This document shows positions 1 through 9,446 of a DNA stretch of 64,000 nt, piece after piece (positions within the stretch are counted from its first letter, which is position 1; every line of letters begins with the position of its first letter). The notes below the pieces were generated by a model, which ran no database searches, was not told where the DNA came from, and was given only the letters and a program-made list of their open reading frames with translations. Location of the stretch: contig JAUJEB010000009.1 in the NCBI GenBank assembly GCA_030442055.1, forward strand, positions 62,001 to 126,000, in the 5' to 3' direction. Source of the DNA: Agaribacillus aureus (GTDB taxonomy: Bacteria > Bacteroidota > Bacteroidia > Cytophagales > Cyclobacteriaceae). The translations under genes and the position numbers were made by a program.

Positions 1-1259
1 GCATCAATGGTAAAGTAGTATTCACTTCCTTTTCCGTTAACCAGGGGACCAATATTTATTGGCTCGCTCCAGCGATTATTTTTATGATATGATTTGTAGA
101 TATCATATTCTCCGAAATTCAGCAAATGCCCCGTTGAGCTAAAATACAAGAGGGGACTGGAGGGATGGTAAAAGGGGCTTACTTCATTGCCTCGTGTGTT
201 AACCATGGGGCCTAGATTCCTGGCTTTGGCCCAATTTCCCTTGCTGTCCTTGTAGGTGAAATATATGTCTGAAAGGCCAAACCCATCTACCCTGTCCGAA
301 GCAAAGTAAAGCGTATCTTCCCCGTGGGACAGGGAGGGTTGTGAATCCCAACTGGCTCCGTTTACGGATTCTCCCAGGTTTTTAATATTTCCCCAGACGC
401 CATTCTCCTGTAAATGGGCTTCATACAAATCGCAATTTCCGTAGCCATCCGGGGCATTGCACCGGGCAAAAAACAAAGTAGTGCCATCTTTTGACAAGCA
501 GGCTGAGCCCTCATTAAAGGGTGTGTTTATTCCTTCAAATGCTTTGGCTTCTTCCCAGTAACCGTCTTCCCCCTTGCTGTAAAACAGATCTTCGTTGGCC
601 CTGCTTCTTAAGACATCCGTTGTCTGGTTTCTTTTGGAAGTAAAAATCAGGGTATTATCATGGATGCCTAGCGTCGGACCATAATCAGCCAAATCCGAAT
701 TGATATGTTGGCCCATATTCAATAACACACCCCGGGGAGGGATCAGGGTATCTACCTGCTTACGAAATTCCACGAGTTCGTAATAATGTTCCAATGGCAC
801 GAAATAGTCCTTTTCATTGACGATTAATGAATCCAAATGACGGAACACTTTTTTCAAATCGGTCTCTTTTCTATGGTGTTTTAAAACCAGCTTGTATATC
901 GCCTTTGCTTTAGCCATGTCACCCCTCATTTCAGTCAATTTCCCATAACGCCAGAGCCACCTGGTCTCTTTGTAAAAGTTCTCAATGCCAAAGTTTTTGA
1001 TATAGTTCTCCAGCAAAGGATAAAGCTTATTCCAGTTCCGGGCCTGATCCAGCTTGTTAATAGATTTTGACAGCCCTTTGTCAGCGAAATAGGCGACTTT
1101 GTTCACATTGGAAAAGGGAAATATTTGAAATGTCAGGGCGCTTTGGGAGGAATCACTAAGCTTGGGCAGCCGCATAAATTTTTTCTTTTTCTTCTGGCCG
1201 ATAGCCGGCAGGCAAAGAAAAATTGTCAATAGCATTATCGCGGCTTTTTTTAAACACAT
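1..1259 (-). CDS. PD40 beta-propeller envelope protein, OmpA-family-like (partial, 3' end outside window)
   Basis: Reading the minus strand from the ATG at 1257-1259 gives an open frame of about 419 codons that runs off the window edge, so the C-terminus is missing. It opens with a signal peptide ending near AIGQ, followed by a lysine-rich stretch and a helical, TPR-like region with many Tyr, Trp and Lys. Repeated WD40-like (PD40) strands follow, such as DTLYFASDR and GFGLSDIY. Bacteroidota proteins built this way usually end in an OmpA peptidoglycan-binding domain and sit at the outer membrane; the type IX component PorE is one example. The OmpA domain itself cannot be seen here, so PorE identity is only a possibility. 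The gene diverges from lon across a 209-bp gap. Confidence 0.8.
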   Translation of the reverse strand, partial: MCLKKAAIMLLTIFLCLPAIGQKKKKKFMRLPKLSDSSQSALTFQIFPFSNVNKVAYFADKGLSKSINKLDQARNWNKLYPLLENYIKNFGIENFYKETRWLWRYGKLTEMRGDMAKAKAIYKLVLKHHRKETDLKKVFRHLDSLIVNEKDYFVPLEHYYELVEFRKQVDTLIPPRGVLLNMGQHINSDLADYGPTLGIHDNTLIFTSKRNQTTDVLRSRANEDLFYSKGEDGYWEEAKAFEGINTPFNEGSACLSKDGTTLFFARCNAPDGYGNCDLYEAHLQENGVWGNIKNLGESVNGASWDSQPSLSHGEDTLYFASDRVDGFGLSDIYFTYKDSKGNWAKARNLGPMVNTRGNEVSPFYHPSSPLLYFSSTGHLLNFGEYDIYKSYHKNNRWSEPINIGPLVNGKGSEYYFTID

Positions 1260-1374
1260 GTCAGCCAAATTTTGTGCTTAAATAATTATATTTAGATAAA
1301 ATCTTGTGCTTCAAGGGTCAAAGATGTAACAAGTTTAAATTTATAACAAGTCATATTTACTTAAGAAATTACTT

Positions 1375-1389
1375 TGGCACAGGTCTTGA
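1375..1389 (+). promoter_or_regulatory. Sigma-54-like -24/-12 element upstream of lon
   Basis: TGGCAC at 1375-1380, five bases, then TTGA at 1386-1389. This resembles the RpoN consensus TGGCAC-N5-TTGC with one mismatch, at the C of the GC element, and the GG-to-G spacing is correct. A transcript would begin near 1400, about 70 bases before the lon ATG. It is the best promoter-like match in the divergent gap, but it was found by eye. Confidence 0.35.
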
Positions 1390-1468
1390 CCAATAACATA
1401 TTGATCCCTTAAAAACGTTTTTGAGAAGGGAATTATGTCATATTGACAGACTTGAAGGGTATTAAAAT

Positions 1469-3943
1469 ATGGACGAAAGAAACAGATATTTAGACAAAAT
1501 AGTATTGTCAGATTTTGCCGAGGAGGACTCAGGTGAGCTAATCCAGCTGATAAACCCTGAAGATGAGGCGGATACGCTGGTAGATATTCCTGATAATATT
1601 TCAATTTTACCGGTAAAGAATACGGTACTTTTTCCAGGGGTGATTATACCCATTACCGTGGGCCGGGATAAATCCGTAAAACTTGTTAAGAAAGCTTATA
1701 AAACCGACCGTATAATTGGGGTCATCGCGCAAAAAAGTCAGAAGTCAGAAGATCCCGGGAAGGATGATATTTACAAGGTAGGAACTGTTGCCAAGATTAT
1801 TAAGATGTTGGTGCTGCCAGATGGTAATACAACCATTATCATTCAGGGAAAGCAGCGATTTAAAATCAACAAGGTCATCTCTGAAAACCCTTACCTGGTC
1901 GCCCAGGTTGATGTTGTGGAGGAGTCTTTTCCCGATCCCAATGACAAAAAGCTGAAGGCGGTGGTACAGTCGCTGAAAGAAGCGGCGCTTAAAATTTTAA
2001 AATTAAATCCGGAGATTCCTCAGGAGGCGCAGATTACACTTGAAAACATTGACAGCCCCAGCTTTTTAACACACTTTTTATCCTCCAATATCAATGCTGA
2101 GGTGGCCAATAAGCAGAATTTGCTCGAGATTGATGATGGTATGAAAAGGGCCACCCTGTTATTGGAGTTCATGCTGAAAGACATTCAGATGCTGGAGTTG
2201 AAACAGGAGATCCAAAATAAGGTTCACTCCGATATTGATGCCCAGCAGCGGGACTACTTCCTGCGTCAGCAAATGAAGGTATTGCAGGATGAGCTGGGTT
2301 TTGAAGGACCTGACCAGGAGTACGAGGCACTGCGCCTGAAAGGTGAAAAGAAAAACTGGTCTGACGCGGTAAAAGCCCATTTTAAAAAAGAATCAGAGAA
2401 AATTTTACGGATGAATCCGGCGTCAGCCGAGTATCCGGTGGCGTTGAATTATGCAGAATACCTGGTGGAGTTGCCTTGGGAGGAATATTCCAAAGACAAT
2501 TTTGATTTAAAAAGGGCCACAAGAATATTGAATAAAGATCATTTTGGCCTGGAAAAAGTGAAAGATAGAATTATCGAGTACCTTGCCGTGCTAAAACTCA
2601 AAAATGATTTAAAGGGCCCTATTCTTTGCCTTTATGGCCCTCCTGGGGTTGGTAAGACTTCTTTAGGCAAATCCATTGCCAAATCGTTGAATCGGAAATA
2701 TGTCAGAATGTCACTGGGAGGTGTGCATGATGAGGCAGAAATCAGGGGACACCGAAAAACTTACGTCGGCGCCATGCCCGGGAAAATCATACAAAGCCTC
2801 AAAAAAGCCAAATATTCCAACCCGGTGTTCGTTTTGGATGAAATCGACAAGGTAAACACGGATTTTAGAGGAGACCCATCGTCCGCTTTACTTGAAGTGC
2901 TTGATCCGGAGCAAAATAATGCTTTCGTGGATAACTACCTGGAGGTAGAATACGATTTGTCAAAAGTTTTATTTATCGCCACGGCGAATTCACTGGATAC
3001 CATTCACCCTGCGTTAAGAGACAGAATGGAAATTATAGAACTGTCAGGCTATACAACTGAGGAAAAAGTACAAATTGCCAAAAAACATCTTATTCCAAAG
3101 CAAAGAGATGAGCATGGTTTAAAAGCAGGTGATGTTAGTTTTGATACCAAAGCACTTACTAAGATCATTAAAGACTATACGCGCGAATCCGGCGTAAGGG
3201 GGCTCGAAAGGAAAATCGGTGCTGTGATTAGAAATATTGCCAAGTCAATTGCCCTGGAAGAGGATTACAATAAAAGGGTTTCAGCCGAAGATATTGTGCG
3301 TATTTTGGGTGCTGAAGTTTTTGATAACGAATACTATCAGGACAATAAAATACCTGGTATTGTGACCGGCCTGGCCTGGACGCCTGTTGGAGGTGAAATA
3401 CTATTTATTGAGTCGTCATTGAGCAGAGGTAAAGGCAAGCTAACTTTATCAGGGCAGTTGGGAGACGTCATGAAAGAGTCGGCAATGGCGGCCATTTCCT
3501 ATCTAAAGTCTGAAAGTGAAAAGCTGGGCATACACCACGCTATCTTTGACAACTATGATCTGCACATTCATGTTCCTTCCGGAGCAGTGCCAAAAGATGG
3601 ACCCTCCGCCGGCATTACAATTCTAACTTCTATTGCCTCCTTATACACCCAAAGGATCATAAAAAACAAACTGGCAATGACCGGTGAGATCACGTTGCGG
3701 GGAAAAGTGTTGCCAGTGGGTGGTATTAAGGAAAAGATTTTGGCGGCTAAAAGAGCGGGTATTAAGGAAATTATTCTTTGTAGCAGAAACAGAAAAGACG
3801 TGGAGGAAATTCAGGATAATTATCTGAAAGGTTTGAAGATCCATTATGTAGATTGGGTGGGTGAAGTGCTTGAAATTGCCCTCATGAAAAAAAAGGCCAC
3901 AAATCCAATTGATTTTGTCCTGGAAACAGAAAAAAGCAATTGA
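1469..3943 (+). CDS. lon: ATP-dependent Lon protease
   Basis: Lon is a homo-oligomeric cytoplasmic AAA+ serine protease that degrades misfolded and regulatory proteins. The 824-residue length is normal for the bacterial family. The N-terminal LON substrate-binding domain is recognisable around residues 45-240 (ILPVKNTVLFPGVIIPI). The ATPase carries Walker A GPPGVGKT near residue 390 and Walker B VFVLDEIDK about 60 residues later. The protease domain has the PKDGPSAG motif with catalytic Ser713 and the partner Lys756; their 43-residue spacing equals that of S679/K722 in E. coli Lon. The start is the first ATG in frame. porQ follows after 34 bp and hslU after that, all on the same strand, which suggests one transcript. 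A sigma-54-like element lies upstream. Confidence 0.98.
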   Translation: MDERNRYLDKIVLSDFAEEDSGELIQLINPEDEADTLVDIPDNISILPVKNTVLFPGVIIPITVGRDKSVKLVKKAYKTDRIIGVIAQKSQKSEDPGKDDIYKVGTVAKIIKMLVLPDGNTTIIIQGKQRFKINKVISENPYLVAQVDVVEESFPDPNDKKLKAVVQSLKEAALKILKLNPEIPQEAQITLENIDSPSFLTHFLSSNINAEVANKQNLLEIDDGMKRATLLLEFMLKDIQMLELKQEIQNKVHSDIDAQQRDYFLRQQMKVLQDELGFEGPDQEYEALRLKGEKKNWSDAVKAHFKKESEKILRMNPASAEYPVALNYAEYLVELPWEEYSKDNFDLKRATRILNKDHFGLEKVKDRIIEYLAVLKLKNDLKGPILCLYGPPGVGKTSLGKSIAKSLNRKYVRMSLGGVHDEAEIRGHRKTYVGAMPGKIIQSLKKAKYSNPVFVLDEIDKVNTDFRGDPSSALLEVLDPEQNNAFVDNYLEVEYDLSKVLFIATANSLDTIHPALRDRMEIIELSGYTTEEKVQIAKKHLIPKQRDEHGLKAGDVSFDTKALTKIIKDYTRESGVRGLERKIGAVIRNIAKSIALEEDYNKRVSAEDIVRILGAEVFDNEYYQDNKIPGIVTGLAWTPVGGEILFIESSLSRGKGKLTLSGQLGDVMKESAMAAISYLKSESEKLGIHHAIFDNYDLHIHVPSGAVPKDGPSAGITILTSIASLYTQRIIKNKLAMTGEITLRGKVLPVGGIKEKILAAKRAGIKEIILCSRNRKDVEEIQDNYLKGLKIHYVDWVGEVLEIALMKKKATNPIDFVLETEKSN

Positions 3944-3977
3944 GGATAAAACTCAAATCCGCTATAAATTTTACTGA

Positions 3978-5003
3978 ATGAAGTGCAAAACCCTTATCGT
4001 GGTTTTATGTCTTTGCTGCCATTTTGGATATGCGCAGATTGGAGGCCAACGCTCCTTTGACTTTCTCAATATTCCGGGAGATGCAAGAACAGCAGCCCTG
4101 GGTGGTGTTGGTGTGACTTTAGCAGATAGTGATGTTAATGGTTTTTCTCAAAACCCTGCACTGCTGGACAGCGCAGCACATAATCATCTTTCATTGAGTT
4201 ACCTGAGTTACCTGGGTGATGTCAAGTTCAGCAATTTGTCTTATGCCAGAACCTTGAAAAAATACGGTACCTGGGGAATAAACCTGAAATACATCGATTA
4301 CGGGACCATCGAAAGTTATGACCCTTCCGGCTTTGAGCTGGGGACATTCGGCGCCAATGAATTTGTAGTAGCGGTTTCACATAGCAGAACTACTGGTGTC
4401 TTTACCCTGGGCGGAAGCCTGAAATTTGCCTTGTCAGACATCGCAGGATTTAAAGCCAATGCGATATTAGCGGATGTTGGCGGGAAATTTAAGCATCCCG
4501 AAAAGGATTTAACCGTTGGATTAGTTATAAAGAATGTGGGAATCCTTTTGAGAGATTATACTGAATTAAGTCAGTCCGATTTACCTTTTGATGTGCAGTT
4601 AGGTATTAGCTTTAAACCACAGCATATGCCTTTTAGATTTTCAGCCACCGCCTACAACCTTTATCAGGCCGACATAGTTTATTTTGATCCCAATGGTAAT
4701 GGCGGTAACCAGGAAAATGAGGAGCCAGGAGTGGCCGATAAGATATTTCGGCATATGGTTTTTGCGGCGGAATTTGTTCCTACAAAAAACTTTAATGTCA
4801 GAATAGGCTATAATCATCTGATGAGGCGTGAATTGCGATTAGAGGAGATTTCCGGAGGTGCCGGGTTTTCTTTTGGCCTGATGTTTAGAGTGAAGGCTTT
4901 TGAATTTGCCTACTCAAAGGCGCTTTATCATGTGGCTGGTAATACCAATCACCTTACATTGACTAGCAATTTTGAGCGCCTTATTAAAAAAAAACAGATT
5001 TGA
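3978..5003 (+). CDS. porQ: Type IX secretion system protein PorQ
   Basis: PorQ is an outer-membrane beta-barrel protein of the type IX secretion system and is related to PorV and the FadL barrel group. It works at the stage where cargo is released or attached at the cell surface. The 341-residue length matches the family. A signal peptide is visible (MKCKTLIVVLCLCCHFGYAQ), followed directly by the characteristic N-terminal block with NIPGDARTAALGG and NPALLD. The rest alternates short beta strands, as expected for a barrel. It sits 34 bp after lon and 21 bp before hslU, so co-expression with two AAA+ proteolysis genes is likely. The porQ call rests on the N-terminal block and length; porV is less likely because of the shorter length. 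Confidence 0.88.
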   Translation: MKCKTLIVVLCLCCHFGYAQIGGQRSFDFLNIPGDARTAALGGVGVTLADSDVNGFSQNPALLDSAAHNHLSLSYLSYLGDVKFSNLSYARTLKKYGTWGINLKYIDYGTIESYDPSGFELGTFGANEFVVAVSHSRTTGVFTLGGSLKFALSDIAGFKANAILADVGGKFKHPEKDLTVGLVIKNVGILLRDYTELSQSDLPFDVQLGISFKPQHMPFRFSATAYNLYQADIVYFDPNGNGGNQENEEPGVADKIFRHMVFAAEFVPTKNFNVRIGYNHLMRRELRLEEISGGAGFSFGLMFRVKAFEFAYSKALYHVAGNTNHLTLTSNFERLIKKKQI

Positions 5004-5024
5004 ATTTTACAAAATTAAGAGAAA

Positions 5025-6425
5025 ATGATCGATAACAATAAATATATGACGCCCACCCAGATTGTAGCGGAATTGGATAAGTATATAATAGGGCAGAAAG
5101 ATGCAAAAAGAAATGTAGCCATCGCATTAAGAAACAGGTGGCGGCGAATGAATACCCCCGCTGAAATTCAGGGAGAAATCGTTCAGAATAATATTCTGAT
5201 GATAGGTGCCACCGGGGTTGGTAAGACGGAAATTGCCAGGCGTTTGGCAAAAATAGCGGATGCTCCGTTTACCAAAGTCGAAGCCTCTAAATTCACCGAG
5301 GTAGGCTATGTCGGGCGAGATGTCGAAAGCATGGTGCGGGATCTGGTAGATCATTCCATTAACCTTGTGAAGACCAGAAAGAAGGAGGAGGTAAAGGAAA
5401 AAGCTACGCAGATCGTAGAAGATATTATTCTCGATGCCCTTATCCCACCTATAAGAAGTAATACCTCCATATCTACTACGGGAAGCAGCCCCACTGTTGA
5501 AGGTGAGATCCCTACCAATGATGCCGAGCTAAATGAAAAGACGCGTGAAAAGTTCAGGGACAAAATTCGCAACGGGGAGCTGGATGACCGCAAGATCGAA
5601 ATTCAGGTCAAACAGCCCGCAAATCCTGGGATTGGCATGATAGGCGGAGGCATGATGGACGATGTTTCCATGATGAATATCCAGGAAATGATCAATGGCA
5701 TGATGCCCAAAAAACCTAAGAAAAGAAAGGTCACCATAGGGGAGGCAAAAAAAATATTATTGGAAGATGAGTCGGCAAAGTTGGTAGATATGGACGAAGT
5801 CAAGGAGGAGGCCATTGCCAAAGCGCAAAACGCCGGCATTATTTTTATCGATGAAGTAGATAAAATAGCCAGTGCTTCCAAAAAAGGCGGAGGCCCCGAT
5901 GTTAGCCGGGAGGGTGTGCAAAGAGATTTGCTGCCTATCGTAGAGGGCAGCACGGTCAACACCAAATATGGAATTATCAATACAGATCACATTCTCTTTA
6001 TTGCCGCAGGCGCTTTCCATATTGCAAAACCTTCCGATTTGATCCCCGAACTACAGGGCAGGTTCCCGATCCGGGTAGAACTGGAGAACCTGACCAAAGA
6101 AGACTTCTTTAGAATTTTAAAAGAGCCAAAAAATGCCTTAACCAAGCAATACGAGGCCCTGTTTGTTGCGGAAGAAGTTTCCCTGGAGTTTAACGAAGAG
6201 GCGCTGGAAGAAATCGCTGAAATCGCCTTTAGAATTAATTCGGAAGTAGAAAATATAGGCGCCAGAAGGTTGCATACAGTGATGAGCCATTTGTTAAACG
6301 ACTTTTTATTTGAAGTTCCGGACCAGATCAGCCCCAATGCCAAAATTATGATTACCAAAGAAATGGTACGGGAGCGGTTGACAGGTTTGGTGGAAGATAA
6401 GGATTTAAGCCAGTTTATTTTATAG
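5025..6425 (+). CDS. hslU: HslU, ATPase subunit of the HslUV protease
   Basis: HslU is the AAA+ unfoldase that feeds substrates to the HslV peptidase. The 466-residue protein begins with the family signature TPTQIVAELDKYIIGQ. Walker A GATGVGKT lies near residue 62 and Walker B IIFIDEVDK near residue 270. The intermediate I-domain between them includes a Met/Gly-rich insert (GMIGGGMMDDVSMMN). Sensor and arginine-finger regions follow (LQGRFPIRVEL). The C-terminus ends in DLSQFIL, the tail type that docks into HslV. No hslV gene lies next to it or anywhere in the window, so the peptidase must be encoded elsewhere or be absent. It is the third gene of the lon-porQ-hslU run. Confidence 0.97.
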   Translation: MIDNNKYMTPTQIVAELDKYIIGQKDAKRNVAIALRNRWRRMNTPAEIQGEIVQNNILMIGATGVGKTEIARRLAKIADAPFTKVEASKFTEVGYVGRDVESMVRDLVDHSINLVKTRKKEEVKEKATQIVEDIILDALIPPIRSNTSISTTGSSPTVEGEIPTNDAELNEKTREKFRDKIRNGELDDRKIEIQVKQPANPGIGMIGGGMMDDVSMMNIQEMINGMMPKKPKKRKVTIGEAKKILLEDESAKLVDMDEVKEEAIAKAQNAGIIFIDEVDKIASASKKGGGPDVSREGVQRDLLPIVEGSTVNTKYGIINTDHILFIAAGAFHIAKPSDLIPELQGRFPIRVELENLTKEDFFRILKEPKNALTKQYEALFVAEEVSLEFNEEALEEIAEIAFRINSEVENIGARRLHTVMSHLLNDFLFEVPDQISPNAKIMITKEMVRERLTGLVEDKDLSQFIL

Positions 6426-6487
6426 CCACTGGCGCTTTTAGGTAAATGGAAAAATGGTTCTTATCCCGGGGAGCCATTGTTATTAGT

Positions 6488-7003
6488 CTACAGCAAAACC
6501 TTTTTAGGGTAGTCAAAGAACAAATTTTTACCCGTTTTAGGCGCTACGGACGTCCAGCTTTCCACATCAAAGGCGATGGCTACAATGCCGCAAGTGGGAA
6601 CGTTGTCAATCCATTGATCGCCAAGAAAATTTGCCAAATCTGTAAAACCCGGATTGTGCCCAAATAACATTAACCCCTGGATATTGTCAGGGGTATCTTT
6701 TATGATTTGCAACAAGGTGGCTTCACTGCTGTGATAGATTTGGTCATTTTCCCGGATACTTTCTACCGGATAGCCTATCTCTTTGGCTATTTTCTTCGCG
6801 GTGGTAAGTGCGCGGTTGGCAGGGCTGGCTATTATTAGATCCGGTAATATGCCTCTCATTTTTAGCCTGTTACCCATATCCGGAGCATTTCTTTTTCCCC
6901 TCTTGTTTAATGGCCGGTCAAAGTCGCTTAATTGCGGAAAATCCCAGCTGGATTTTGCATGTCTTACGACATAAAGCGTTTTCATAGTGTCAATTTTAAT
7001 CAT
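6488..7003 (-). CDS. SixA-like histidine phosphatase family protein
   Basis: A 171-residue cytoplasmic protein of the histidine phosphatase (phosphoglycerate mutase-like) superfamily. The N-terminal VVRHAKSSW carries the phospho-accepting His in an RHA motif, and FGHNPGF carries the second conserved His. This form resembles SixA, which dephosphorylates histidine phosphotransfer proteins, but the substrate here is unknown. The ATG at 7001-7003 overlaps the TGA of the upstream PolX-like gene as ATGA, which favours translational coupling. A second ATG at 6985 (MKTLYVVRHA) would give the length more usual for the family. Either start leaves the catalytic core intact. It converges with hslU. Confidence 0.88.
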   Translation of the reverse strand: MIKIDTMKTLYVVRHAKSSWDFPQLSDFDRPLNKRGKRNAPDMGNRLKMRGILPDLIIASPANRALTTAKKIAKEIGYPVESIRENDQIYHSSEATLLQIIKDTPDNIQGLMLFGHNPGFTDLANFLGDQWIDNVPTCGIVAIAFDVESWTSVAPKTGKNLFFDYPKKVLL

Positions 7004-8766
7004 TGTGCCTTACTCAGCACCTTTTCTTTTCTTTCCCTAAAGTATTTGTCAACCGCCTCACAGTCCAGGCAGTTAAAAGTTTCTTTTTTGGTTAATCCCC
7101 CTTTTCTGCCAACCAAAACGCCATATTTCATTAGTTCATATTGTGCCGTGCTGTGGGCGTCGGGGTTTATGCTGAGCATAACACCTTTCTCCAATGCATA
7201 ATGAACCCATCGCCAGTCAAGATCCAACCGGAAAGGGTGTGCATTGATTTCAATGATCACATTATTTTCAGCACAGGCATCAATCACTGCCTTATGATTT
7301 ATAGGATAACCTTCCCGTTTTAGCAGCAACCTCCCGGTAGGATGGCCCAGCATGGTGGTAAAGGGGTTGGCAATGGCTGTTAATAACCTGTTTGTTGCCT
7401 TATTAATATCCATGCTCAACTGAGAATGAATGGATGCCACAATAAAATCAAATGAGGCTAACACGTCATCGTCATAATCCAGGTCTCCTTCGTTCAGAAT
7501 ATCAGACTCAATTCCCTTAAATATCTTAAATGGAGCCAGTTCTTTGTTTAATTCGTCTATTTCCTGGTGTTGTTGGTTAATTCTGTCTTCATCCAATCCA
7601 TTGGCATAGATAGCGGTCTTACTATGATCGGCTATACCCAGATATTCATAGCCCATGCCTTTACAATATTCGGCCATTTCTCGTAGGCTATTTTTACCAT
7701 CGCTATAGGTGGAATGATTATGAATAGTGCCTTTAAGATCTTCCAGTTTTAGCAATTCGGGCAACTTTTGTTCTTGGGCCAATTGAAACTCAAAGCTTCC
7801 CTCCCGCATTTCCGGTTCAATAAATTGAAGACCGGCGGCGCTATAGGCATCCGCCTCACTGCCGAAAGTCTGTTCTGAGATAATTTGATATAGCGTCCCA
7901 TTTTCCGGTAACGGAATAGATAAATGCTTTGCCGACCCGGTATGTTTTAGCAATAAGTTGAAAAATTTCTTTTGGTCGGTTATGTGAATTTCAAGGGTCA
8001 GGCCGAGGTCGTTAAATTTGCCTCTCCAGGTAAAAGGGCCCGAAGCCTGCTCATTTTTTGTTATGGAGGGTAGGTTGTCCAAAAACTTATGGGCGGTAGC
8101 GGGGTCATCGATGCCAATGACGATACAGGCATTATTTACCACCTCCATATTTCTTCTGAATTCCCCGGCAGCTTCCACCAGGGAATCGGGGAGGTTGGAT
8201 TTCAGCTGTTCTACCAGCGAACCGATCACTTCTTCAACTTGCCGGTACCTGAATTTCCCCTGGCTCACAAAAGTAAATTGCAAGGCATTTTCCAGTTTTT
8301 CCTGCAGCTTGGCGCCAAAGCCTTTGACCGCTGCAATTTTTCCGGCTTTGCAGGCTTCATATAGTGTTTTGCCATCAGTAATATCCAATTCTTGCCACAG
8401 CGTCCGGATTTTTTTTGGTCCGAAACCGTTAATTTCCAGCAAGGATACCAGTCCCTCCGGCGTTTGGGCCAGCAATTTGTCCAGCGTCGCTGATTCTCCC
8501 GTTTCATTCATCTCGGCAATGGTGGCCGCAATACCCTTTCCGACACCTTCAAGCTTTTCCAGCTCTTCCCTGCTTTTTCCGGCAACCTGTACATCTGCCT
8601 TGTCCAGGTGGTAGACGGCGCTACTGTATCCTCTTACTTTAAAGGGATTTTCACCATGCAATTCCAAAAGGGAAGCAATTAATCCCAAACGTTTTATTAT
8701 TTCTTTGTTTTCCAATTTTATTGCCTTAATTTTTGGTAGATTATTTGCTAGTGTTAAGTTAATCAT
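7000..8766 (-). CDS. PolX-like PHP-domain protein with degenerate polymerase site
   Basis: A 588-residue protein with the bacterial PolX layout. Helix-hairpin-helix 8-kDa and fingers regions cover roughly residues 20-165 (HGENPFKVRGYSSAVYHL, LEGVGKGIAATIAEM). A nucleotidyltransferase-like core follows to about 300, then a C-terminal PHP phosphoesterase domain. The PHP metal ligands look complete: HNHSTYSDG near 349, ADHS near 380, KGIESDIL, ASIHSQ, GHP and NPDAHS. The polymerase motif does not: the two aspartates expected after AGxxRR are Asn212 and Cys214, and the third is replaced by Glu259. The protein is therefore probably a PHP nuclease (3'-5' exonuclease or AP endonuclease activities are known for PolX) rather than a polymerase. 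The ATG at 8764-8766 is preferred to a TTG 15 bases upstream. It is coupled to the phosphatase downstream. Confidence 0.9.
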   Translation of the reverse strand: MINLTLANNLPKIKAIKLENKEIIKRLGLIASLLELHGENPFKVRGYSSAVYHLDKADVQVAGKSREELEKLEGVGKGIAATIAEMNETGESATLDKLLAQTPEGLVSLLEINGFGPKKIRTLWQELDITDGKTLYEACKAGKIAAVKGFGAKLQEKLENALQFTFVSQGKFRYRQVEEVIGSLVEQLKSNLPDSLVEAAGEFRRNMEVVNNACIVIGIDDPATAHKFLDNLPSITKNEQASGPFTWRGKFNDLGLTLEIHITDQKKFFNLLLKHTGSAKHLSIPLPENGTLYQIISEQTFGSEADAYSAAGLQFIEPEMREGSFEFQLAQEQKLPELLKLEDLKGTIHNHSTYSDGKNSLREMAEYCKGMGYEYLGIADHSKTAIYANGLDEDRINQQHQEIDELNKELAPFKIFKGIESDILNEGDLDYDDDVLASFDFIVASIHSQLSMDINKATNRLLTAIANPFTTMLGHPTGRLLLKREGYPINHKAVIDACAENNVIIEINAHPFRLDLDWRWVHYALEKGVMLSINPDAHSTAQYELMKYGVLVGRKGGLTKKETFNCLDCEAVDKYFRERKEKVLSKAQ

Positions 8767-9021
8767 AACCTGACGGCCCAAGTTTTGTTCTTTTTGTCTT
8801 GAACTTCGTAATAAAAAGATTCACTTAGCGCTGCTAGGCTTGCTTTTTATTACTCGCTCAAAACAAAAATTACGGCAACTTAACCATCATTTTATGATTA
8901 ACTTAACACTGGTAATTACTCGAATAGTCACATGTTGCGATGGTACCCGAAGCAAAATTACCTTTAATTTCAAAAAAATCGTTTATAAAATAAATAATTC
9001 AGTGTTAATTATACATTGTAA

Positions 9022-9444
9022 ATGAAAAAGAATGCATATTCTCTGCCAGTTAGTGCCCTGTTGTGTTTATTGGTGACAATGAATACAGGGCTTTCATCAT
9101 GTATGGCGCAACCAAGAGATATTCCCATGCACAAGGTATATAATGTCAAGTGGGTCCATTCGCATGAAGACGATGAGGGTGATATTTGGGCATACCGACC
9201 TGATTATCATGCATTTCCTCCCTCCAGGGGGCGAAGGGGATTCAAAATGCTGGCCGATAAATCTTTCATCAACTATGAAATTGCGCCTACCGATGGTATC
9301 GTGGAAAGAATTGGTACCTGGGAAGGCGATACCGATGGCCGGTTGACCGTGAAATTTGGGGAAAGCGATCGGAAACACAACTATACTATGAAGATAGTAT
9401 CTTATGAGAAAAAGCTTTTAAAACTAAAAATTATACAAAACTAA
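9022..9444 (+). CDS. Small predicted lipoprotein, function unknown
   Basis: A 140-residue exported protein. The N-terminus has a hydrophobic core ending in the lipobox-like LSSC (Cys27), so it may be lipidated; cleavage near MAQ by ordinary signal peptidase is an alternative. The mature part is small, rich in Trp, Tyr, Asp and Arg, and probably beta-rich (DEGDIWAYRPDYHAFPPSRG, VERIGTWEGD). I do not recognise the family. Its stop lies only two bases before the next gene (EVE-domain protein), so the two are probably cotranscribed. The preceding 255 bp are AT-rich and lie between divergent genes. Confidence 0.72.
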   Translation: MKKNAYSLPVSALLCLLVTMNTGLSSCMAQPRDIPMHKVYNVKWVHSHEDDEGDIWAYRPDYHAFPPSRGRRGFKMLADKSFINYEIAPTDGIVERIGTWEGDTDGRLTVKFGESDRKHNYTMKIVSYEKKLLKLKIIQN

Positions 9445-9446
9445 AT

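Noticed and set aside
5025-6425. hslV next to hslU
   Set aside because: No HslV-like N-terminal threonine protease frame lies before or after hslU, nor anywhere else in the window.
8018-8614. A 198-codon plus-strand open frame opposite the PolX-like gene
   Set aside because: It is the complement of clear coding sequence with serine-rich composition typical of antisense frames.
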